From an uncultured Oscillospiraceae bacterium (GTDB lineage Bacteria; Bacillota; Clostridia; Oscillospirales; Oscillospiraceae): a DNA stretch of 8,638 bases. Under the pieces are notes generated by a model, which worked only from the letters and a program-made list of their open reading frames with translations, had not been told where the DNA came from and did not search any database. Shown piece after piece: positions 1 through 7,765 of the stretch (within the stretch, counting starts at the first letter, position 1; each line of letters starts with the position of its first letter). Made by a program: the position numbers and the translations under genes. The DNA is taken from positions 4,684 to 13,321 of the forward strand of contig CAJOIG010000063.1 of NCBI GenBank assembly GCA_905234575.1. The letters run 5' to 3'.

Positions 1-992
1 GCGCCCTTCGCGAAGGGAACGGCGATGCCGTCGGTGGCGAAGTCAAGGCCCAGCTCGGCGCCCTTGGCGTGGAGCTCGGTGATCGCGCCGGCGTTGTCGA
101 AGATGGTGGAGACGATGGTGTAGGCCACGTCGTCGGGCAGGTCGGCGCGGCAGACGAGCGTCGCCTTCACGGTGACGGTGACGGCGTCCTCATCGAAGCC
201 GTTGTAGGTGCCGGCGGGGATGGTGTAGGAGGCGTACCAGGGGCAGTCGGCGAGGAGCTTCTCCATGTGCTCGTCGTCAATGGAGATGAGGTACACGTCC
301 TTGGAGGTGGCGAGGTCCACCACGGCGGTGGTGGGGGCGCCGGCGGTCAGGACGGCGGCGTCGATCTTGCCGTTCTTCAGGTCGTCGGCGGAGTCGCCGA
401 AGGACATGTACACGGCGTTCACGTCGTCGATGGTCATGTCGTAGGCGGCGAGGATGTCCACGGTGTTGAAGTAAGTGCCGGAGCCCACGTCACCGACGCA
501 GATGCTCTTGCCGGCCAGGTCCGCCACGGACTTGATGTCGGGGTTCACGGTGACGATCTGGACCGTCTCGGCGTACAGGCCGCCCAGGACGCGGAAGTCG
601 CTCATGGCGCCGCCGTCGGCGAAGGAGTTGGTGCCGTTGTAGGCGTAGGTCATGACGTCGGACTGCACGGTGGCGAGGTCATAGGTGCCGTCCACAACGA
701 TGCCGGTGATGTTCGCCGCGGAACCGCCGGAGGAGACGACGTTGACGCTGACGCCGGTGTTCTGGGAGATGTAGGAGCCCAGGACGCCGCCGAAGGCGTA
801 GTAGGTGCCGGCCTCGCCGCCGGTGCCCATGGTGAGGTTCGCGGTGACGGCAGCGGCCTCGCCGGCGGCAGGCTCTTCCGCGGCGGCGGGTTCGGCCGCG
901 GGGGCGGCGGTGTCGGCCGCACCGGAGCCGCCGCAGGCGGCCAGGGCCAGGACCATCATCGCAGCCAGAAGGAGCGCAAGGATCTTTTTCAT
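1..992 (-). CDS. TAXI family TRAP transporter solute-binding lipoprotein (3' end cut by the window edge)
   Basis: Extracytoplasmic solute receptor of a TRAP (tripartite ATP-independent periplasmic) transporter, TAXI type; such receptors deliver organic acids or amino acids to a Na+- or H+-driven membrane component. The frame runs open from ATG at 992 to the window edge, giving 330 residues; TAXI proteins are usually about 320-340 long, so little is missing. Seen: a lipoprotein signal (MKKILALLLAAMMVLALAAC, lipobox Cys20), an Ala/Glu/Pro linker at residues 21-50, then the family-like start MGTGGEAGTYYAFGG (55-69), and further on VSSGGSAANI and ICVGDVGSGTYFN. The start is fixed by the signal peptide and by GGAGGA at 1001-1006, 8 nt upstream. 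It has its own promoter. A TRAP permease gene would be expected downstream, outside the window. The substrate cannot be told from sequence. Family call is firm; transport partner is inferred. Confidence 0.9.
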   Translation of the reverse strand, partial: MKKILALLLAAMMVLALAACGGSGAADTAAPAAEPAAAEEPAAGEAAAVTANLTMGTGGEAGTYYAFGGVLGSYISQNTGVSVNVVSSGGSAANITGIVVDGTYDLATVQSDVMTYAYNGTNSFADGGAMSDFRVLGGLYAETVQIVTVNPDIKSVADLAGKSICVGDVGSGTYFNTVDILAAYDMTIDDVNAVYMSFGDSADDLKNGKIDAAVLTAGAPTTAVVDLATSKDVYLISIDDEHMEKLLADCPWYASYTIPAGTYNGFDEDAVTVTVKATLVCRADLPDDVAYTIVSTIFDNAGAITELHAKGAELGLDFATDGIAVPFAKG

Positions 993-1047
993 TTGGTTTG
1001 TCCTCCATGTTTGCAGTTTTTGGATTCCCATTATTCAAGGTGGACCC

Positions 1048-1076
1048 ATTATATGCAATAACAGCCCAAATTTCAA
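1048..1076 (-). promoter_or_regulatory. Sigma-A-type promoter of the TAXI receptor gene
   Basis: On the minus strand, TTGAAA (1076-1071) and a perfect TATAAT (1053-1048) are separated by exactly 17 nt in an A+T-rich island that contrasts with the G+C-rich surroundings. This matches the housekeeping promoter consensus with one -35 mismatch. Transcription would begin near 1041, leaving a leader of about 50 nt before the ATG at 992 that contains the GGAGGA ribosome binding site. The start point is inferred from spacing. Confidence 0.8.
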
Positions 1077-1119
1077 GTCTAAAAATGAAATATAGAAAAG
1101 CAGAACTTTCAAATTTGGG
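1065..1119. repeat. Inverted repeat overlapping the TAXI gene promoter (candidate operator)
   Basis: CCCAAATTT at 1065-1073 is mirrored exactly by AAATTTGGG at 1111-1119, and the match continues imperfectly inward (CAAG against CTTTC). The arm centres are 43 bp apart, about four helical turns, and the lower arm overlaps the -35 box at 1071-1076. This arrangement would suit a repressor or activator binding two sites on one DNA face. The regulator is unknown, and the A+T-rich composition raises the chance of a coincidental match. Confidence 0.4.
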
Positions 1120-1176
1120 AAAACAACATAGATTCTGTTGGCTTCCGCCCGGTTTTTTGGCAGTATTGCCGAGAGC

Positions 1177-1578
1177 TCAGCGCTTCCGGGCAAGGCTGCC
1201 CGAAACGGTGACGAGGGAGACCAGGGTGCCGAGCTCGTCCCGGACGGTCACCTCGTACAGGCAGGTGCGCCGCCCGAGGTGGACGGGCGCGGCCTCCGCC
1301 GTCAGCACGCGGCCCTTGGCGGGGGTGAGGAAGCGGATCTCCGCGCCGGTGGAGAGATATACGTCCCGGTCGAAATTTGAAGCCACGGCGAAGGCGAAGT
1401 CCGCCAGCGTGAATACGGCCCCGCCCATGGGGATGCCGAGGCCGATCCGGTGGGCGTCCGTCAGCGTCAGCGAGCAGGTCGCGCGCCCGTCCCCCACGGC
1501 CTCGATGACGCAGCCGGTCACCTCCGTGGCATAGGTGATCCGGGAAAAGACGGCTCTTGCGCGTTCGAGATCGGTCAT
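1177..1578 (-). CDS. PaaI family hotdog-fold thioesterase
   Basis: A 133-residue protein with the length and layout of a single-domain PaaI-type acyl-CoA thioesterase, which hydrolyses acyl- or aryl-CoA thioesters in the cytoplasm as an oligomer of hotdog domains. The diagnostic stretch is IPMGGAVFTLADFAFAVASN (residues 49-68), which forms the long hotdog helix; Asp60 is the expected catalytic acid. The usual HGG of the family reads MGG here (Met51). Later strands such as EIRFLTPAKG (80-89) and LYEVTVRDELGTLV (107-120) also fit. The start at 1578 is supported by AAAGGAGG (1592-1585), which begins at the last base of the stop codon of the upstream AlkZ-related gene, only 13 nt away, so the two are co-transcribed and probably translationally linked. 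Substrate unknown. No clear terminator follows. Confidence 0.85.
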   Translation of the reverse strand: MTDLERARAVFSRITYATEVTGCVIEAVGDGRATCSLTLTDAHRIGLGIPMGGAVFTLADFAFAVASNFDRDVYLSTGAEIRFLTPAKGRVLTAEAAPVHLGRRTCLYEVTVRDELGTLVSLVTVSGSLARKR

Positions 1579-1591
1579 TTGCCTCCTCCTT

Positions 1592-2341
1592 TCACGGGCG
1601 CTTCCGGTCGAGGAGCTTTCGGACGGCCCGGTCGGACGCGCCGGGGAAGCAGGTCCGCACCTGTCGGAACACGCGCTCGCGGCTGCGCTCCGGGTCCTCG
1701 GCGTAGCCCGCGGCGACTGCGTCGTAGCCCCATTTCGTCTCCGGGGTCTCCATCACGGCGATGTGCCAGCCGAAGCCCTCGCCCTTTTTGTTCGTGCGCT
1801 GCCGGAAGCTGCCCATGAGGAGGTAGGTCCGCATCTGCAGCTCGGTCAGCACGCCGCTGAAATTCTTCTCGCCGCCGGGGCCGAAGCCGGCCCGGTCCCG
1901 GAGCACCGGGGTCAGCAGGGAAAGGCCGCGCATGTCCTCCCCCGGGGCAAGGGCGTCCATGAGCTTTTTGGCCCGCCGGGAGACGAGGCCGTCGTCGTAC
2001 AGGGCGTCGAAATCGTAGCCTTCCCGCCGGAAATTCGCGAGGACCGGGAACCACTCCTTCGAGACGAAGCCTGCCTTTTTATCGAAGAATTTGCCGTAGG
2101 CGATGCCGTCGTCCTCCGCGAGGAGCTTTCGCCACTCCCAGGGATCGGTGCGCTCGTCCCCCGTCCACCAGGCGTCGGCGGCGGTGCGCTCCTCCACGGA
2201 AAAGCCGGGGATCTCGCCGGAAAACAGCGGGAGAAAGCCGAGTTTATGCACGAGGGCGGTGAGCTCTTGCGGGGTCCGCAGGCGCTCCGGGTCGTCGGGG
2301 TCGCAGCATTTCATGATCCATTCGCCGTTGACCGTTTCCAT
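1592..2341 (-). CDS. AlkZ-related (YcaQ-like) protein of unknown function
   Basis: A 249-residue soluble protein with no signal peptide or membrane segment. Its layout resembles the group often annotated as AlkZ-related, distant relatives of the YcaQ/AlkZ DNA glycosylases that unhook alkylated bases and interstrand crosslinks; this assignment is from recollection of family-like motifs. Visible blocks are GFLPLFSGEIPGFSVEE (35-51), WW at 58-59, DPWEWR (66-71), AYGKFFDKKAGFVSKEWFP (81-99), TELQMRTYLLMGSF (166-179) and GWHIAVMETPETKWGYD (191-207). The Gln-x-Gln catalytic motif of true AlkZ is not apparent, so glycosylase activity should not be assumed. The start at 2341 is set by a perfect AAAGGAGGT (2356-2348) 6 nt upstream. 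It heads a two-gene unit with the thioesterase, and lies directly after the opp terminator. Confidence 0.7.
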   Translation of the reverse strand: METVNGEWIMKCCDPDDPERLRTPQELTALVHKLGFLPLFSGEIPGFSVEERTAADAWWTGDERTDPWEWRKLLAEDDGIAYGKFFDKKAGFVSKEWFPVLANFRREGYDFDALYDDGLVSRRAKKLMDALAPGEDMRGLSLLTPVLRDRAGFGPGGEKNFSGVLTELQMRTYLLMGSFRQRTNKKGEGFGWHIAVMETPETKWGYDAVAAGYAEDPERSRERVFRQVRTCFPGASDRAVRKLLDRKRP

Positions 2342-2347
2342 CGGATG

Positions 2348-2356
2348 ACCTCCTTT
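2348..2356 (-). promoter_or_regulatory. Strong Shine-Dalgarno of the AlkZ-related gene
   Basis: AAAGGAGGT on the minus strand, 6 nt before the ATG at 2341. It starts only 6 nt past the U-tract of the opp terminator, so the leader of any independent transcript would be almost non-existent unless transcription comes through the hairpin. Confidence 0.8.
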
Positions 2357-2362
2357 ACGGAT

Positions 2363-2400
2363 AAAAAACCGGCGCTCCCGGATGGTTGGGGGAGCGCCGG
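2363..2400 (-). terminator. Intrinsic terminator of the opp operon
   Basis: Minus-strand RNA forms a perfect 11-bp G+C-rich stem from 2400-2390 and 2379-2369 (arms CCGGCGCTCCC and GGGAGCGCCGG) with a 10-nt loop, followed at once by six U (2368-2363). It starts 6 nt after the stop codon of the small membrane protein gene, so that gene belongs to the opp transcript. The plus strand has no T-tract after the stem, so the signal works in one direction. Confidence 0.93.
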
Positions 2401-2635
2401 AATGGATCAGCGGAGCCAGACGAAGCGGCAGAACAGCAGGAACAGGCCGTATCCCACCGCGAACACTGCCGCGATGAGAAGTCCCGCGCCCACTGCCGCC
2501 AGGACATAGGCGCGGCGGTCGTCCTTCGCCATGGGCGGGCGGTCGGGGTCCGTGTCCTTCCGGCGGAAGGGGTCGCGCGCGTACTGGAGGTGCCAGGGCA
2601 TGCCGTCCACGTCCATGGGGACGATGGTGCGGCCG

Positions 2636-4941
<2,306 letters not shown>

Positions 4942-4956
4942 GTCGTTCCCTCCTTC

Positions 4957-6621
4957 TCAGCGCTTCATGCGCGGGTCGAAGGCGTCGCGCAGGCCGTCGC
5001 CGACGAGGTTGAACGCCAGGACGGTGAGCAGCAGCAGCGTGCCCGCGGGGATCCAAATGAACCAGTACGTCGTCAGCACGAAGGTGTTGTTGACGTCGTT
5101 GATGATGTTGCCCCAGGAGGCGAAGGGGAACTTGACGCCGAGGCCGAGGAAGGAGAGGGTGGCCTCGGTGATGATCGTGCCGCCGATGCCCATGGTGACG
5201 GAGACGATGATCTGGGGGATGACGTTCGGGATGAGGTGCTTGAAGATGCGGCGGGAGACGCGGATGCCGCCGGCCTCCGTGGCGGTCATGAACTCCTGCT
5301 CGCGCAGGGAGAGGATCTGGCCGCGGATGAGGCGGGCCATGCTCGGCCAGCCCAGGAAACCCAGGATCAGCATGAGGTATACCATGCGGATCTGCGGGTC
5401 CACGCTCATGGCGTCCATGGCCGCGCCGAGGATGATGATGATGGGCATGGACGGGATGCAGTAGAAGATGTCGACGATACGCATGATGAGGTTGTCGACC
5501 CACTTGCCGAAGTATCCCGCGATGCCGCCGAGGATGATGCCGAGCACGGTGCTGATGGCCTCAACGATGAAGCCGATGAGGAGGGACACGCGGCCGCCGT
5601 ACATCAGGCGGGTCATCATGTCCATGCCGTTGCGGTCCGTGCCGAGCCAGTGGGCGCGGCTGGGGGCGGCGTAGGTGTCGTAGACGCGGGTCTCCGTCGC
5701 CTGCATGACGGACCAGGTCTTCATGTCAGGCCGGTAGCTGACGGAGTAGGTGTGGGTCTCGCCGTTCTCGTCGGTGTAGACGAACTCGTCCACGCCGTCC
5801 TCCAGGGCCACCACGAGCTCCTCCTGGAACCCGCGGGAGAGGAACACGTCGCTCATGACGGGGTTCACGACGTAGCGGCTGATGAAGGCGACCTCGTCGT
5901 CGCCCTTGAGCACGACGCCGGCCTCGTCGATGGTGTAGTCCGCGCCGTCGGAGGTGAAGGCGGCCTCGCCGTTCGTGAAGGCGGCGAGGGCGTCCGAGAC
6001 CAGGGTGAAGCTGAGCTTCTGGCCCTCCACGGAGGAGGTGACGATGTCCTTGTAGGCGATGCCGATGGTGGTGTCGTCCTCCGCCAGGGTGACGCGGTAG
6101 TAGTCCTCGCCCTCGGCGTAGACGTTGTAGTCGATCTCACGGTAGGTGAAGCTGTCCTTCTTCGTCTGGAAGGCCAGCACGAACTGGGCCTGGAGCACGG
6201 AATCGAACTTCTGGCCGTCGGCCTGCATGTAGCGGAATTCCGTGTTCTGCACGACGCCGGCGTAGTCCTTGTTCTGGTATTCGACGCGGTAGAACTGCTG
6301 GTTCTCCGTGTAGGGGGAGATGAGGCCGCCCGCGAAGGAGAACAGGAACATGAACGCGAGGATCGCGAGGCCCACCACGGCGATGCGGTTGCGGAAAAAG
6401 CGCTTGGCCACCATCGCACCGGGGGAGAGGACCTTGACGCGGCGGTCGTCGTTCAGGGAGAACTGCTCGCCGTTGTCGCCGCCGCCGGAGGAGGCGGAGC
6501 TGTTTTTCACAGCCTCCTCGGTGATCCTCTCGGCGTGCCGCCGGGCGACATTGCCGGGGACGTTCTGGGCGCGCAGGGGGGGACGGTCGTCGTTCTTCAC
6601 GTTTTTCATATCGTCAGTCAT
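4957..6621 (-). CDS. oppC: Oligopeptide/dipeptide ABC transporter permease OppC with a large extracytoplasmic insertion
   Basis: Second membrane subunit of the peptide importer. It has 554 residues where OppC/DppC proteins are normally about 300. Order: a cytoplasmic N-terminal region (1-70), LSPGAMVAKRFFRNRIAVVG leading into membrane segment 1 (about 79-100), then residues ~104-318 that have no counterpart in typical OppC, then the normal continuation HWLGTDRNGMDMMTRL (324-339) and five more membrane segments. The EAA loop that docks the ATPase is at about 443-466 (FMTATEAGGIRVSRRIFKHL), and the protein ends DAFDPRMKR as expected. The start at 6621 has AAAGGAG (6636-6630) 8 nt upstream; an in-frame ATG at 6672 lies inside oppB without a ribosome binding site. 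It follows oppB by 16 nt. The insertion keeps frame and codon style, so it is a true part of the gene. Confidence 0.94.
   Translation of the reverse strand: MTDDMKNVKNDDRPPLRAQNVPGNVARRHAERITEEAVKNSSASSGGGDNGEQFSLNDDRRVKVLSPGAMVAKRFFRNRIAVVGLAILAFMFLFSFAGGLISPYTENQQFYRVEYQNKDYAGVVQNTEFRYMQADGQKFDSVLQAQFVLAFQTKKDSFTYREIDYNVYAEGEDYYRVTLAEDDTTIGIAYKDIVTSSVEGQKLSFTLVSDALAAFTNGEAAFTSDGADYTIDEAGVVLKGDDEVAFISRYVVNPVMSDVFLSRGFQEELVVALEDGVDEFVYTDENGETHTYSVSYRPDMKTWSVMQATETRVYDTYAAPSRAHWLGTDRNGMDMMTRLMYGGRVSLLIGFIVEAISTVLGIILGGIAGYFGKWVDNLIMRIVDIFYCIPSMPIIIILGAAMDAMSVDPQIRMVYLMLILGFLGWPSMARLIRGQILSLREQEFMTATEAGGIRVSRRIFKHLIPNVIPQIIVSVTMGIGGTIITEATLSFLGLGVKFPFASWGNIINDVNNTFVLTTYWFIWIPAGTLLLLTVLAFNLVGDGLRDAFDPRMKR
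5668..6312 (-). other. Insertion domain in OppC (residues ~104-318)
   Basis: This stretch lies between membrane segments 1 and 2 of OppC, which in this family is the outer face of the membrane. It is acidic, rich in Tyr/Asp/Glu/Thr and in alternating polar-hydrophobic runs suggesting beta structure (for example YREIDYNVYAEGEDYYRVTL, 160-179, and EFVYTDENGETHTYSVSY, 279-296). No membrane segment or catalytic motif is visible. Boundaries are set by where normal OppC sequence stops (ISPYTENQQ) and resumes (SRAHWLGTDR), so they are good to about five residues. By analogy with the periplasmic P2 loop of MalF it might dock the binding protein; that is inference. Confidence 0.75.
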
Positions 6622-6629
6622 ACTTGTCC

Positions 6630-6636
6630 CTCCTTT
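6630..6636 (-). promoter_or_regulatory. Ribosome binding site that sets the oppC start
   Basis: AAAGGAG on the minus strand, 8 nt before the ATG at 6621 and lying just after the oppB stop codon (6640-6638). It selects the 554-residue OppC over a version 17 residues longer. Confidence 0.85.
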
Positions 6637-6637
6637 C

Positions 6638-7624
6638 TCACGCGATGCGGACCCGCGGGTCCACCACGGCATACAGCACGTCCGCGATGAGGTTGCCGAG
6701 CAGCGTCAGGATGGCGAGGAACGCCAGGTAGAACATGGAAAACGGGATGTCGCCCGCCACCATGGCGTTGTACGAGGTGTAGCCGATGCCGGGAATGGAG
6801 TAAAGCGTCTCGGTGATGAGCGCGCCGGAGAACAGGCCCGGCAGGCTGCCGCCGACGATGGTCACGAGGGGGATGAGGGTGTTGCGGAAGGCGTGATGGT
6901 AGATGACCTTTTTCTCGCTCAGGCCCTTGGCCCGGGCGGTGCGTATGTAGTCGGCGTTCAGCACCTCCAGCATGTTCGTGCGGGTGTAGCGCATGAGGGA
7001 GCCGACGGAGATGACGACCAGGGTCACGATGGGCAGGACCAGGTGATGCCCCTTGTCCAGGAACTGGCCCCAGGCGGAGAGCTGGTTGTAGTTGCGCCCC
7101 ACGAGGCCGAAGAGGTCGAACCAGCCGAGCTTCACGGAAAAGAGCAGCTTCAAAAGGGACGCAAAGAAGAAGGTCGGCAGGGAGATGCCCGCGAGCGCGA
7201 TGACGGAGATCACATAGTCCGCGCGGGAATACTGCTTCGTCGCGGCGACGATGCCGAGCGGGATCGCGATGATGAGCTCGAAGAAGAAGGCGATGAGCCC
7301 CATCACGAAGGAGAGCCAGACGGTGTCGTTGAACTTCTCGATGACCGGCACGGTGTAGAACCAGCTGTCGCCGAAGTTGCCGCGGAAAAAGTCCCCCAGC
7401 CAGCCGAAGAAGCCGGCGAGGATGCCCTTGTCCATGTTGTACATGGCGGTGAGCTGCTCCATCCATTCCTCAAAGCTCTTCGAGCCGGGCTGCATGGACT
7501 TCTGCCGGGCGACGGACTCGATGTACGACGTGGGCAGGCAGCGCATGAGCGTGTAGATGATGAGCATGACGAAGAAGAAGATGACGATCGAAAGGAGTAT
7601 GCGCTTGAGGATGAATTTACGCAT
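6638..7624 (-). CDS. oppB: Oligopeptide/dipeptide ABC transporter permease OppB
   Basis: First membrane subunit of the peptide importer, 328 residues, normal for the family. Seen: N-terminal MRKFILKRILLSI with membrane segment 1 (about 9-28), an external loop (30-100) containing FRGNFGDSWF, five further hydrophobic segments (about 103-127, 136-163, 194-212, 252-272, 294-320), and the cytoplasmic EAA loop that contacts the ATPase at about 224-246 (ADYIRTARAKGLSEKKVIYH). It ends YAVVDPRVRIA, typical of OppB/DppB. The start at 7624 has GGAGGT (7637-7632) 7 nt upstream. It follows the binding-protein gene after a spacer holding two hairpins, and oppC begins 16 nt after its stop. No frame damage seen. 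Confidence 0.95.
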   Translation of the reverse strand: MRKFILKRILLSIVIFFFVMLIIYTLMRCLPTSYIESVARQKSMQPGSKSFEEWMEQLTAMYNMDKGILAGFFGWLGDFFRGNFGDSWFYTVPVIEKFNDTVWLSFVMGLIAFFFELIIAIPLGIVAATKQYSRADYVISVIALAGISLPTFFFASLLKLLFSVKLGWFDLFGLVGRNYNQLSAWGQFLDKGHHLVLPIVTLVVISVGSLMRYTRTNMLEVLNADYIRTARAKGLSEKKVIYHHAFRNTLIPLVTIVGGSLPGLFSGALITETLYSIPGIGYTSYNAMVAGDIPFSMFYLAFLAILTLLGNLIADVLYAVVDPRVRIA

Positions 7625-7668
7625 CAGCAGGACCTCCGTTCCTATTTTTATACGGAAAACCCATACAG

Positions 7669-7710
7669 CCGCATAGCAAAAGGCGGAGCGCTCCGCCCTT
7701 TGCTATACGG
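7669..7710 (-). repeat. Long near-perfect hairpin between the binding-protein gene and oppB
   Basis: A 42-nt palindrome centred between 7689 and 7690 with 21-nt arms (core GGCGGAGCGCTCCGCC). Only two positions fail to match at DNA level: 7672/7707 and 7681/7698. In minus-strand RNA both are G-U wobbles and the stem is unbroken, whereas in plus-strand RNA both are A-C mismatches. This says the structure is kept as minus-strand RNA. No U-tract follows, so it is not a simple terminator; an mRNA-stabilising or processing element, or a member of a dispersed intergenic repeat, is more likely. Confidence 0.8.
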
Positions 7711-7719
7711 CGTCGGGAA

Positions 7720-7745
7720 CCCCTGCGGCCCGAAGGCCGCAGGGG
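7720..7745 (-). repeat. G+C-rich hairpin with UUCG tetraloop downstream of the binding-protein gene
   Basis: A perfect 11-bp stem (7720-7730 with 7735-7745, CCCCTGCGGCC/GGCCGCAGGGG). On the minus strand the loop is UUCG closed by C-G, the exceptionally stable tetraloop; on the plus strand it would be CGAA. It lies 20 nt after the binding-protein stop codon and is followed on the minus strand by GTTCCCGACG, not a U-tract. It likely blocks 3' exonuclease decay of the upstream mRNA, giving more binding protein than permease; partial termination is possible. Confidence 0.8.
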
Positions 7746-7765
7746 AAAAATGCCTGGGAAAGGGA

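Larger units (their letters stand above)
993..1176. other. Intergenic region between the thioesterase and TAXI genes
   Basis: 184 nt, markedly A+T-rich from about 1030 to 1135. It holds the TAXI promoter, its leader and the inverted repeat listed separately. No intrinsic terminator for the thioesterase transcript is evident: the runs of T near 1152-1157 are on the plus strand and not preceded by a stem. No small reading frame with a ribosome binding site was seen. Confidence 0.7.

Noticed and set aside
69..1061. 330-codon plus-strand open frame at the left edge
   Set aside because: Low-complexity Gly/Val/Asp/His translation, exactly antisense to the TAXI receptor gene, which has a lipoprotein signal, ribosome binding site and promoter.
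1187..1202. Stem CGGGCA/TGCCCG near the thioesterase 3' end as a terminator
   Set aside because: It is inside the coding region, only 6 bp, and no U-tract follows on the minus strand.
6622..6672. Upstream ATG giving a longer OppC
   Set aside because: It lies inside oppB with no ribosome binding site; the ATG at 6621 has AAAGGAG at ideal distance.
7647..7652. TATAAA as a -10 box for a separate oppB promoter
   Set aside because: At a 17-nt spacing the -35 position reads TATGCG; the nearest TTGCTA is 21 nt away. Not a convincing promoter.
7720..7745. Hairpin as an intrinsic terminator after the binding-protein gene
   Set aside because: The stem is strong, but the minus-strand RNA continues GUUCCCGACG with no U-tract; the A-run at 7746-7750 is on the wrong side for minus-strand transcription.
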